64,000 nucleotides of DNA from the NCBI RefSeq assembly GCF_001308875.1, contig NZ_KQ465107.1:62001-126000 (forward strand), in the 5' to 3' direction. The translations under genes were made by a program, and so were the position numbers. The DNA is from Lysinibacillus sp. ZYM-1 (GTDB lineage Bacteria > Bacillota > Bacilli > Bacillales_A > Planococcaceae). The notes under the pieces are model-generated. The model was not told where the DNA came from, searched no databases, and was given only the letters and a program-made list of their open reading frames with translations. Shown here piece after piece: positions 37,959 to 46,289 of this stretch; within the stretch, counting starts at the first letter, position 1; each line of letters opens with the position of its first letter.

Positions 37959-37986
37959 CACTCAAAATCTAATTGATTCTGAGTGC
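37959..37986 (-). terminator. Hairpin between plsC and the phosphatase gene
   Basis: GCACTCAGAATC pairs with GATTTTGAGTGC on the minus strand (one mismatch); the T tract is short (TTTGTTG), so partial termination is likely. Confidence 0.55.
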
Positions 37987-37995
37987 CATTTCATA

Positions 37996-38598
37996 TTATT
38001 TTACTGCAATACGTTTTTGTAATTCTTCTGTTAAAGCAACTAGTTCATGTTCAAGGTGTTGAGTAAATTGCTCACGACCTTCTTTTCCTTTACCCGTTAC
38101 ATAAAACGGCTCGCCATAGATTAAATAACCTTTACCACGTTTCATTACATCTCCAGCATTACGTGCACCTACGTAAGCAGCTGGAACAATTTGCGCTTTT
38201 GCCAATTGTGCAATTGTAATGGCGCCTTGCTTTAAATCCGATCCTTCTGCGTTTCGTGTACCAGATGGGAAAATCCCAACTACTTTACCCTCCTTCAATA
38301 ACTGTGAAGGAATTTTTATAACACTTGGGCCAGGATTATCACGGTCCACCGGGAAGGCATTTAAACGCTCAATAAGCCAACCAAGACCTTTCATTTCAAA
38401 TAACTGCTTCTTCGCCATAAAGTGGATTTCTTGAGGGTACATGGCAACGCCTAGATTTAAAATATCTACATACCCTGTGTGCGTACAAGCTATAATATAC
38501 CCACCTTCTTTTGGCAAATTCTCTTCTCCATATACGTGAGCTTTTGAACCCATTAGTTTTAATATTACTTTTACAATATTTGCTACTAATTTATACAC
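37996..38598 (-). CDS. plsC: 1-acylglycerol-3-phosphate acyltransferase
   Basis: This 200-residue enzyme makes phosphatidic acid at the membrane. The catalytic HTGYVD (HX4D, about residue 35) and the substrate motif FPSGTRN are present; the usual Glu in FPEGTR is Ser here, as in some family members. Length equals B. subtilis PlsC (199). An N-terminal hydrophobic stretch fits membrane association. Confidence 0.86.
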   Translation of the reverse strand: MYKLVANIVKVILKLMGSKAHVYGEENLPKEGGYIIACTHTGYVDILNLGVAMYPQEIHFMAKKQLFEMKGLGWLIERLNAFPVDRDNPGPSVIKIPSQLLKEGKVVGIFPSGTRNAEGSDLKQGAITIAQLAKAQIVPAAYVGARNAGDVMKRGKGYLIYGEPFYVTGKGKEGREQFTQHLEHELVALTEELQKRIAVK

Positions 38599-38677
38599 TG
38601 TTACATTCCTACCTTATTCAATAGTTATTTCCATTGTAATCGAAAAGACCAGTATACTGCAATTGTAGGTGACCATC

Positions 38678-39511
38678 TTAAACCTTTCCTAGCAATAGAT
38701 CCACATCGATTGTAATTTCATTTAATACAATGTCTGTATCTTCTTTTTTATGCCAGCCCATCGGTGTCATCTCCAGTAGTGCAGGTACAAGCTCCTCAGC
38801 AAGTGGTAAAGTATAGGTTACACGCTCAATGCTAACTTCACCAAAACTATCTTGGAAACGAGCGACAATTTGTTCATTGGAATACGTTTCCTTGCTCGAA
38901 TCCGCATATAATTGGGCACGTAGCTCCTGTAAATAGCCGCTTTGCGGAACAACCTTTACAATACAGCCATTGGGCGCAAGAAGCCGTTTAAATTCCTCAT
39001 AATTTGCTGGTGATAAAATATTTAAAATAGCATCAAAACTTCCTTGCGCAAAAGGACTCTTAGCTAAATCACCAACACACCAAATTTGCTGTGGAAAATG
39101 ACGAGTTGCTGCCAAAATGCCCTCTTTTGCTATATCAATACCGATGCCTATACCTTTCTTTTTCTCACTCATAATACGAGCTAAATGTGATCCCTCTCCA
39201 CAACCAGTATCAAGGACCGTATTCGCAGGGGCAATGAGCTCCACAATCTTTGCTTCTAAAACATCATAAATTCCACTATCAATAACAGCTTTGCGAGATT
39301 CAAAAAGATCCTTACTATATTTAGAAGTAGAACCATGTGTCAGCATGTTGACATAGCCCTGTTTGGCAATATCAAAAGAGTGATTGGAAGAACAAACGAG
39401 TCTCCCCTGCTCATAGACGTGCATGGTTTGCTGACATAATGGACAAGCGAAAAGCCTGATATGTTGATCCATCAGTGTTGCTCCCATTGCACGTTTAGAT
39501 AGTGCTCCCAT
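38678..39511 (-). CDS. rlmA: RlmA-type 23S rRNA guanine methyltransferase
   Basis: This 277-residue protein has the RlmA zinc finger CPLC-X(n)-CSSNH at about residues 23-43, followed by QGYVNML, and a SAM-binding domain with VLDTGCGEGSHLARI near residue 95. By family it methylates a guanine in 23S rRNA helix 35 (position 745 or 748, subtype not determined). AAGGAGGAG precedes the first ATG, so I kept it although the domain starts about 14 residues later. It begins 2 bases after the MATE gene stops, forming an operon. Confidence 0.84.
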   Translation of the reverse strand: MGALSKRAMGATLMDQHIRLFACPLCQQTMHVYEQGRLVCSSNHSFDIAKQGYVNMLTHGSTSKYSKDLFESRKAVIDSGIYDVLEAKIVELIAPANTVLDTGCGEGSHLARIMSEKKKGIGIGIDIAKEGILAATRHFPQQIWCVGDLAKSPFAQGSFDAILNILSPANYEEFKRLLAPNGCIVKVVPQSGYLQELRAQLYADSSKETYSNEQIVARFQDSFGEVSIERVTYTLPLAEELVPALLEMTPMGWHKKEDTDIVLNEITIDVDLLLGKV

Positions 39512-39513
39512 TG

Positions 39514-40890
39514 CTACTCCTCCTTCTGTTCATTAGGTGAAACGAGAGCAAAACGCTCCCATTTGCGGCTTTTCCATCTAAAGTATACGATAATTGCCCT
39601 TACCCATTCATCTGCTGAGATGGCTAGCCAAATACCTACCAAGCCCCAATCTAGGACGAATACAAAAAAATAACCAAGTGGTAGACTCATACAAACCATC
39701 GACAGAAAACCAATTTTCACAGGAAACCTTGCGTCTCCTGAGGCACGTAAAGAGTTAATGACTACGATATTCATCGTCCTACCCGTCTCTAACAATATAC
39801 TTAACGCCAATACAGATGCTCCAATAGCCATAACCTCAGGGTTATCTGTAAAAACATGCATAAGTTGCTTGCGGAAAATCGTGACAACACCAACCATGAT
39901 GATGGTGAAAATAAATGCTGCTCGAACACTTGTCCAAAGCTGATGATATGCCTCATCTTTTTCCCCTGCACCTACATGTCTGCCTATAATAATGGCAGTT
40001 CCTGTACCAATGGCAATAGCAAATAAATAGGTAAACATAGATATATTCATGGCATATTGTCGTGCTGCCAAAGTTTCTGCCCCTAAATACGTGGCATAAT
40101 ATAAAAATATGATTTGACAAAACTGATAAAGAACCTGCTCAAAGGCAGATGGTAAACCAATGTTTAAAATTTTCCTTACATATTCCTTAGAATATTCGAA
40201 GTAATAATGTAGCTTTACCCGCACTTCCATCACTTGATACAGCAACCAGAAAAACACCAGCATGGCTAATCCTCTACTGATCACTGAGGAAATGGCTGCA
40301 CCTTTTACACCGAGCTCTGGTAAACCAAAATTCCCAAAGATTAAACCGTAATTTAGCACAACATGCAGTACATTCATGCCAAGTGATACATACATCGTCT
40401 GTTTAGTCCAACCATGAACGCGAATAATTGCAGCAAGAGCATTAATGATTGCTTGAAGGAAAATAAAACTCCCAATAATAACTAAATAACTTTGAGCATA
40501 GTGAAGTACCTCTCCTTGCAAGTTCATCATCGTCATTAATTGACTAGCGAAGAAGAAAAATAGAATACTCATTAAAAGCCCAACGGCCAAATTCATTGTG
40601 ACTGCTAAAGCCGATATTCTCGCTGCTTCAAATAAACGCTTGGAACCTAAATATTGTGACACAACAATGGATGCTCCATTGCCGACCACCTCAAGAATTA
40701 AGATAGCAATATGAATATATTGATTGGCTGCACCTACACCCGACACAGCATTATCTGATAAAGCACTAAGCATAAAAGTATCGGCTAATCCCATTAACAT
40801 AAATAAAAATACTTCTAAAAAAATAGGCCACGTTAAATGGAATAGACTTAACTTATTGGTTTCTTTCATTGTGTCTGCCAATACCCTCAC
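39514..40890 (-). CDS. MATE-family efflux pump
   Basis: This 458-residue transporter has 12 hydrophobic helices in two halves and the MATE features VGAANQYIHIAI and EVVGNGASIVVSQYLGSK. By family it exports drugs or metabolites with sodium or protons. The listed start is GTG with GGAGAA very close upstream; an in-frame ATG at 40869 is the alternative and would remove seven residues. rlmA follows after 2 bases. Confidence 0.85.
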   Translation of the reverse strand: MRVLADTMKETNKLSLFHLTWPIFLEVFLFMLMGLADTFMLSALSDNAVSGVGAANQYIHIAILILEVVGNGASIVVSQYLGSKRLFEAARISALAVTMNLAVGLLMSILFFFFASQLMTMMNLQGEVLHYAQSYLVIIGSFIFLQAIINALAAIIRVHGWTKQTMYVSLGMNVLHVVLNYGLIFGNFGLPELGVKGAAISSVISRGLAMLVFFWLLYQVMEVRVKLHYYFEYSKEYVRKILNIGLPSAFEQVLYQFCQIIFLYYATYLGAETLAARQYAMNISMFTYLFAIAIGTGTAIIIGRHVGAGEKDEAYHQLWTSVRAAFIFTIIMVGVVTIFRKQLMHVFTDNPEVMAIGASVLALSILLETGRTMNIVVINSLRASGDARFPVKIGFLSMVCMSLPLGYFFVFVLDWGLVGIWLAISADEWVRAIIVYFRWKSRKWERFALVSPNEQKEE

Positions 40891-40982
40891 TTCTCCAATA
40901 TTTTTCTTAAAAATCTATTGTATCTTATCATAAATTTTCAGACTGTAAAGAGATTTATAGGAAGACAGCGCTTCCACATAAA

Positions 40983-41013
40983 AAATCCCTCTCACATAAT
41001 TTGTGAAAGGGTT
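40983..41013 (-). terminator. Terminator of the tyrosine phosphatase gene
   Basis: AACCCTTTCACA pairs with TGTGAGAGGGATT on the minus strand with a five-base loop and a T run, 5 bases after the stop. Confidence 0.8.
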
Positions 41014-41018
41014 CTTAT

Positions 41019-41786
41019 TTAGATTAAACAATAGGACTGTAATTGTTCACGCCTTTCGGTTGTTAGACCAAACTCCTGCTCCAAAAAAGCGGTCTTTGAA
41101 CCATAGCGATGATCCATAGCATCTAATGCTGCTTGTAAATAGTCCTCACGAGCAGACATTAAAGCATAAAATTGCTGTAATTCTTGCTCATTATATTGGT
41201 TCTGAATAGCTTGAGCCATTCTTTCTACCATGGGTCGTAAATGGTTATTCGTATCTAAGTAATCTTCCATGATTGTCTCCTCAGGTACATCTAAAGCCAT
41301 TAAAATAAGGGCTCCTCCAATACCTGTTCGGTCTTTTCCTACTGCGCAATGATGGACAAGCCCTAAATTTTCAGGGTTTTGAATGGTTATCATTAATTCC
41401 TTAAAAGAGGAATTATGAAAAGGCATTTGTGCATAAAAGTCTCGGAACATGTCAGGGCTTACCACTTTATAAAAATCTTTACCACCAGCATTTGTTGGCA
41501 TTTCAAAGGCATGTTTCCCCTTTGCTGGTATTTGAATATATTGAGTTTGTGGGAACACAGGATTAGGATTATGTTGTACTTCATTGGTGTCACGATAATC
41601 AAAAATGGTTTTAATACCCAATTTTTCAAATAACTCTTTATCTGTCGATGTCATTTTACCAAGTGCGGCGGAGCGATAAAATAAGCCATTTCTTACAACA
41701 CGCCCATCCCTTGTCTTATATCCCCCCATATCTCGGAAATTATAAACTGCCTCAAATGAAATCTTTTGCGTTTGTAATTGTTTCAC
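41019..41786 (-). CDS. Tyrosine/lipid phosphatase (Y_phosphatase3 family)
   Basis: This 255-residue enzyme has the P-loop HHCAVGKDRTG (CX5R) at about residue 147 and the N-terminal segment NFRDMGGYKTRDGR typical of the LipA/IphP group. Such enzymes act on phosphotyrosine or phosphoinositides; some are secreted virulence factors, but no signal peptide is seen here, so this one is probably cytosolic. Single-gene unit. Confidence 0.83.
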   Translation of the reverse strand: MKQLQTQKISFEAVYNFRDMGGYKTRDGRVVRNGLFYRSAALGKMTSTDKELFEKLGIKTIFDYRDTNEVQHNPNPVFPQTQYIQIPAKGKHAFEMPTNAGGKDFYKVVSPDMFRDFYAQMPFHNSSFKELMITIQNPENLGLVHHCAVGKDRTGIGGALILMALDVPEETIMEDYLDTNNHLRPMVERMAQAIQNQYNEQELQQFYALMSAREDYLQAALDAMDHRYGSKTAFLEQEFGLTTERREQLQSYCLI

Positions 41787-41880
41787 TTAACTACACCTCC
41801 CTATTTTTTTAAATATTCTTACCTTTATTCTATAGAACAAACTAAATTAATACCAATTTTCACACTAGGAAATAAAATAA

Positions 41881-41915
41881 AAAAATGCTAGCTGTAATAA
41901 ACAACTAGCATTTTT
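41881..41915 (-). terminator. Terminator of the B12-riboswitch operon
   Basis: AAAAATGCTAG pairs with CTAGCATTTTT across a 13-base loop with T runs, 8 bases after the lipoprotein gene stop. Confidence 0.8.
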
Positions 41916-41923
41916 CCTTATTC

Positions 41924-42880
41924 TTATTTAAATAATTCTGGGTAAACAGCTTTTGCTACTAGCTCGACTGCTTCTCCGATACGAGGACCAGGGCGATTAG
42001 AGATATCTGTGTCCAGAGACTGAACTGCTTTGTTTTGAATAGCTGTTACAGTATTCCAACCATCACGAGCAAGGATTTCTCCTATTGGATTTTCTGTATA
42101 GTTGTCTGTTGTTAAAATTACGTCTGGGTTTTTCGTAATGACATCTTCCTCGGATACTTGCTCCCACCCGTCTAGGTCATCAAAGACATTCTTAACATTT
42201 GCCGCATTTAATATTTCTTGCTGGAAAGTGCCAGAACCTGCTGTAAATATTTGTGGCTTAGGAGCGATCTCTAAATAAACATTTTTCGGAGCTTTTACTT
42301 CCTTAACCTTTGTTTGCACATCAGCGATTTTCTCTTTAATCTCTTCGTTTAAAGCATTTCCTTTATCCTTAACATCCATAACTGCTGCAATTTGTTCGAT
42401 ATCTCCATATACATCATCGAATGTAGCAGCTGATTGAATAACAAACACTTTAATTCCAGCGTCTTCAAGTGGTTTTAGTGCATCCTTATCACCAATAGTA
42501 TAAGCAATAACAACATCTGGCTTTAACGCTAAAATTCGTTCACTGTTAAAATTCATAGTATCTGAGACACGTTCGATTTTTTTCGCAGCTTCTGGATACG
42601 TATCGTATTCTGTTGCTCCTACAATTTTATCACCAACACCTAATGCAAATAGAATTTCTGTATTACTTGGTTGCAAGGACACAACCGTTTTAGGCACTTC
42701 ATTAAACTCTATTTCTACACCACGATCATCTGTTACTTTGTAGCTTGTTTGCTCAGTCTGTTGCTTATCTTGGGAAACTTCTTTATTTTTTGTATCTTCA
42801 GCGGTACCACAACCTGCTAAAACCAGTGCTAGTAATAATACCGACAGCCATTGAAAATTAAATATTTTCTTCATTGTCAT
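41924..42880 (-). CDS. btuF: BtuF-like corrinoid-binding lipoprotein
   Basis: This 318-residue ABC substrate-binding protein has a lipoprotein signal with lipobox LAGC, an Asp/Lys/Glu/Gln linker, and the class III binding fold (SLQPSNTEILFALGVGDKIVG, ERILALKPDVVIA). The cobalamin riboswitch upstream indicates B12 or another corrinoid as ligand rather than iron. Its start overlaps the upstream PduO-like gene by 4 bases. No permease or ATPase gene is attached, so it must use a transporter encoded elsewhere. Confidence 0.82.
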   Translation of the reverse strand: MTMKKIFNFQWLSVLLLALVLAGCGTAEDTKNKEVSQDKQQTEQTSYKVTDDRGVEIEFNEVPKTVVSLQPSNTEILFALGVGDKIVGATEYDTYPEAAKKIERVSDTMNFNSERILALKPDVVIAYTIGDKDALKPLEDAGIKVFVIQSAATFDDVYGDIEQIAAVMDVKDKGNALNEEIKEKIADVQTKVKEVKAPKNVYLEIAPKPQIFTAGSGTFQQEILNAANVKNVFDDLDGWEQVSEEDVITKNPDVILTTDNYTENPIGEILARDGWNTVTAIQNKAVQSLDTDISNRPGPRIGEAVELVAKAVYPELFK

Positions 42881-43416
42881 TTCTCCTTTTTCTTTTTCAT
42901 TGGATATGATTTACTAATAAACGGAATTTCAGCTAGCCCAGCTTGCTGATTCATATAGACAGCCATAACAAAACATACATTGGCTAATAAGCCTAAATAG
43001 TCGAAAAGGATTGTCGGTACCTCTCGTTCTTCAGAAACTTTGTGTAATGTACGATATGATTTTTTCGCTTCACTGCGGCAAAGATGTAGAGCAGCAGCAG
43101 CCTCTGTACCTTGTGGTAAAACAAAATTTTGAATCTCATTCTTCACATGACTAACATAAAAATCATAGCGCTCACTTAACCAAGATAGATCCTCATCTGT
43201 TACTGCTAATTTTCCACGAACTGAGCCATTGACATGGTAAGCCATAGGTAAAATTTGCATTAAATCATCTGCTACAACTTGGATATCCTCTTTTTTTACT
43301 GCAGCTAGCGCAACCCCTATATGCGTTGTTAAACTATCTGTTCGAATCTCAAAATCGACAGTTGAAGCCCTCTCTCGCATAAAAGGATAACAAGAATAAC
43401 GTGCATCTTTTTTCAA
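42877..43416 (-). CDS. Reduced PduO-like corrinoid adenosyltransferase homologue
   Basis: This 179-residue protein looks like the helical core of PduO-type ATP:cob(I)alamin adenosyltransferases: DSLTTHIGVALA, GTEAAAALHLCRSEAKKS and a late FDYLGLLANVCFVMAVYMNQ helix. The usual N-terminal ATP-binding motif of PduO (TxxGDxGxT) is missing, so activity is doubtful; it may bind or chaperone corrinoids. It starts at a TTG with GGGGG eight bases upstream. It is the first gene behind the cobalamin riboswitch and overlaps btuF by 4 bases. Confidence 0.65.
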   Translation of the reverse strand: MKKDARYSCYPFMRERASTVDFEIRTDSLTTHIGVALAAVKKEDIQVVADDLMQILPMAYHVNGSVRGKLAVTDEDLSWLSERYDFYVSHVKNEIQNFVLPQGTEAAAALHLCRSEAKKSYRTLHKVSEEREVPTILFDYLGLLANVCFVMAVYMNQQAGLAEIPFISKSYPMKKKKEK

Positions 43417-43464
43417 CTTGCTGTCCCCCTATTTTCTATAATGAAAATTCTTGCTTTCAGTGCA

Positions 43465-43500
43465 TAAAAAAACGTCGCTCCTTTACGGAAAGGAACGACG
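43465..43500 (-). terminator. Riboswitch expression-platform terminator
   Basis: CGTCGTTCCTTT pairs with AAAGGAGCGACG on the minus strand (one mismatch), with a four-base loop and eight Ts. It lies between the B12 aptamer and the first gene, as expected for transcription attenuation when cobalamin is bound. Confidence 0.88.
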
Positions 43501-43589
43501 AAAATAACATAATGATTGTCATACAAACACGACACTACCTATGTATTTGCCGTATATTCTCCTAGCTTCCGAAGAGTTTTTATACGTTC

Positions 43590-43759
43590 AAATAAAGGTC
43601 GGTCTCCTGGCTTGTACGACGCTCCCAAAAGAAAAAAGAAGAGCTATAAAGAACCTCCAATGAAACAGTGGTCATTCTTTATAATGGCTGTACTTACAGT
43701 TGCGGAAACAGCTTCGGCTTTTACCGAATTCCCGATTATGCTAACTAGCACCTTTATTC
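43590..43759 (-). promoter_or_regulatory. Cobalamin (B12) riboswitch aptamer
   Basis: The minus strand carries, in order, AAAGGTGCTAGTTAGC, the conserved CCGCAACTGTAAGTA (43705-43691), TGACCACTG, GGGAGCG and the B12 box AAGCCAGGAGACCGACC (43613-43597), closed by AAAGGT/ACCTTT pairing. This is the standard cobalamin-aptamer series. An attenuator follows at 43465-43500 and then the PduO-like and btuF genes. The plus-strand frame through here (43516-43830) is an artefact. Confidence 0.92.
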
Positions 43760-43871
43760 TGCAAGAATATTTCACTTGTAATGCAGTTTATCATAGATTG
43801 ATAGGAAAAAATAGTTGTGTAAAAAAATGAAAGTCGATTTATAAGCTTTCCATTTCTATGAAATGACACAG

Positions 43872-44417
43872 CTATAATATTTTTTCAATGGCTTGCTCAA
43901 TGTCTAGCTGTGAATCTGTTGGCTCAAAACGTGCTACGGTTTTTCCAGTTAGATCAACTAAGAATTTGGTAAAATTCCAACGAATATTACGACCATCCAA
44001 ATAGCTTGGAGCAAGTTGAATGATTGCCTCAGCAAGCATTTTCTCCTGCATGCTAGCCTTCCCGAATTCACGAAAATCGACTTCATGTTTTAAATAATTA
44101 AATAATGGATGTGTGGTCTCTCCATTTACTTGTACAAGTTCAAAAATCGGGAACGTAACTCCATAGTTTACTTTACAAAGATGTGTGGTTTCCTCACCAT
44201 CTTCAGGATTTTGATGGCCAAACTGATCACAGGGGAAACCTAAAACGACAAAATTATTTTTTCCATATTTATCGTACATTTTTTGCAAGTCTTCAAATTG
44301 GTATGTAAATCGGCATTGATTGGCCGTGTTGACAATTAGTAACGTTTTCCCCCGAAATGTTTCCATTGATAAGATTTCACCATTCGGCTTTCGTACTAAA
44401 TAATTATAAATGCTCAT
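43872..44417 (-). CDS. bsaA: Glutathione-peroxidase-family thiol peroxidase
   Basis: This 181-residue enzyme reduces peroxides, probably with thioredoxin or bacillithiol-type donors. The peroxidatic Cys is in NTANQCRFTYQ (Arg where Gly is common), with FPCDQFGHQNP and WNFTKFLVD completing the active site. The ATG at 44417 follows AAGGGG and matches the family start; the 23 codons upstream are not needed. Transcribed alone. Confidence 0.87.
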   Translation of the reverse strand: MSIYNYLVRKPNGEILSMETFRGKTLLIVNTANQCRFTYQFEDLQKMYDKYGKNNFVVLGFPCDQFGHQNPEDGEETTHLCKVNYGVTFPIFELVQVNGETTHPLFNYLKHEVDFREFGKASMQEKMLAEAIIQLAPSYLDGRNIRWNFTKFLVDLTGKTVARFEPTDSQLDIEQAIEKIL

Positions 44418-44503
44418 TCCCAAACCCCTTTTGTTTTTATATATAGTATAGTTGACTCTTCTACTATAACCAAAGAGTTTGCACAAAAAACACCATCTCG
44501 TTA

Positions 44504-45055
44504 CTATGAACGGATGGCAGACTTATACTTCTTTTTATATTTAACATTTTGTTCTTCACTAATCAAACGATGTGCTATGTCTAATAATTTAGAATCATTC
44601 GTTTGATCATATAGTTTTTTTAAAGATACAATAATATCATAGCGAATGAGCGTAGGATGTTTCTCGTCTAAACAAGTTTGAAATCTCTTCGCTAAATAAG
44701 ACACAACTAAATCGCTTTGTACTTGGCCTGCTAAACCTATTTTCCAAATAGCCTGTAATGTATGTCTTGCCGTAACAGGTTTATCATCATAGGTCACAGC
44801 CCAAATCTTTAAAAAATCTTCTAAAACTCTTTCTTCCGGATCACTGTTTGCAGCTAAAGCACATAAAATCTGTGCGGCAAGTGCACGAGCATGTCCATTT
44901 TTATATGTAAGTGCTTGTACAAGCTGTTCCCAGACTGCATATGTCCAATCTACGGGTTCCTGCATAATTTTCATTAGTTCCTCGTAAGATTCATATTGAA
45001 TATCTCGATCACGCTCTGTTAGATTATTAAAAAGTTGCAAAATCTCTTTTTCCAT
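44504..45055 (-). CDS. HEAT-repeat-like hypothetical protein
   Basis: This 183-residue helical protein has about four consecutive pairs of amphipathic helices (for example HARALAAQILCALAANSDPEE and RHTLQAIWKIGLAGQVQSD), which resemble HEAT or ARM repeats. No catalytic motif or membrane segment is visible. Such proteins usually bind other proteins. It is divergent from the YtvI-like gene. Function unknown. Confidence 0.68.
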   Translation of the reverse strand: MEKEILQLFNNLTERDRDIQYESYEELMKIMQEPVDWTYAVWEQLVQALTYKNGHARALAAQILCALAANSDPEERVLEDFLKIWAVTYDDKPVTARHTLQAIWKIGLAGQVQSDLVVSYLAKRFQTCLDEKHPTLIRYDIIVSLKKLYDQTNDSKLLDIAHRLISEEQNVKYKKKYKSAIRS

Positions 45056-45145
45056 AATTTATCCCTACCTTTATTGTTTCAGAACGTCATAAAACTTGAT
45101 TTATGGTACACTTAACTTAATTTTTTTCGCAAAGAAGGTGAGTTT

Positions 45146-46204
45146 ATGAATAAATTTAATGCTAGGAAATTGATTTTTCGATTGCTAGTGATTATGTCCC
45201 TCATTGTAGCTGCTTATTTTATTATTCCTGTATCCATGCCATTAATATTAGCAGCTATCAGCGCATTTTTCCTTGAACCAATCGTGATGTTCTTTAAAAG
45301 ACGCTGGAAAATGTCTCGAAAAATTGCAGTTGCCTTTATTTACATAGTGAGCGTTATTATTATTTCAATTATTTGCTATCTTTCAATTACACAGATCATG
45401 ACGCAAATAATTTTATTGTCTAAGCAAGCTCCCTATTATATTTCCAAGCTATCAGATATGTGGCTTCATATGCAAGAAAATATTTCTAAATACACTGAAG
45501 ACTTTCCACCTGAAGTAAGTACTTCGCTTCAAAAAACCACAATGGATTTCATAAAGAAAATTGAAGAATCTTTTTTAAGTTTCTTTAATTATAGCAAAGT
45601 TTCAGCCTTCTTTTCAGAGATTCCAAGTCTATTTATCAGTCTTCTCGTTTATATGATTGCCCTATTCCTATTTATGCTTGATCTACCTAAATTGAAGCGA
45701 ATTACTTATAAATATTTAAAGCCTAATACGGCAAAGAAAATAAAAATCATCTTAAACCGTTTAAAAGATGCAACCTTCGGCTATATGAAAGCACATTTAT
45801 TTGTAAGCTTCATTATTGGAGGCGTTACACTTGTGGGACTTTTTTTAATCCAGCCGAAATATGCCATAACGATGACCATTATTATATGGCTAATTGATAT
45901 TGTCCCTTTCTTAGGCTCCATCATTATTTTAGCACCATGGGGACTTTACCACCTATTAATGGGAAACACATCTATAGCTGTAAAATTATTCATCTTAGCT
46001 GCTATTTTACTCATTATTCGTCGTGTAGTCGAGCCTAAACTAATGGGAGACCATATTGGTTTATCAACTTTACCAACATTAATCGCAATGTTTATCGGTC
46101 TGCAGTTATTTGGTATTATCGGTTTACTGGTTGGACCCTTTGTGATTATCTTCTTTATTGCCTTAAAAGAAACAGGCGTCATTAAATTAAACTTCAAAAT
46201 TTAA
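45146..46204 (+). CDS. ytvI: AI-2E family permease, YtvI-like
   Basis: This 352-residue protein has the same family layout as the one at 28912: paired N-terminal helices, an extracytoplasmic segment (about residues 85-150), and a C-terminal bundle with WLIDIVPFLGSIIILAPWG and PKLMGDHIGLSTLP. The pattern is closer to the sporulation-linked YtvI branch of Bacillus, but that subgroup is inferred. GAAGGTGAG precedes the ATG. Confidence 0.75.
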   Translation: MNKFNARKLIFRLLVIMSLIVAAYFIIPVSMPLILAAISAFFLEPIVMFFKRRWKMSRKIAVAFIYIVSVIIISIICYLSITQIMTQIILLSKQAPYYISKLSDMWLHMQENISKYTEDFPPEVSTSLQKTTMDFIKKIEESFLSFFNYSKVSAFFSEIPSLFISLLVYMIALFLFMLDLPKLKRITYKYLKPNTAKKIKIILNRLKDATFGYMKAHLFVSFIIGGVTLVGLFLIQPKYAITMTIIIWLIDIVPFLGSIIILAPWGLYHLLMGNTSIAVKLFILAAILLIIRRVVEPKLMGDHIGLSTLPTLIAMFIGLQLFGIIGLLVGPFVIIFFIALKETGVIKLNFKI

Positions 46205-46213
46205 TATCTATAG

Positions 46214-46258
46214 AAAAAGGTCATCTTTGTATTTTTTCACTACAAAGATGACCTTTTT
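46214..46258. terminator. Bidirectional terminator
   Basis: A perfect 18-bp stem (AAAAAGGTCATCTTTGTA and complement) with T runs on both strands separates the convergent ytvI-like and cwlO-like genes. Confidence 0.9.
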
Positions 46259-46289
46259 ATCATGTCAATCGTCTATATGATATTAAGGC

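Noticed and set aside
43516..43830. Plus-strand 104-codon frame
   Set aside because: It lies exactly over the minus-strand cobalamin riboswitch; its apparent coding is the conserved aptamer read backwards.
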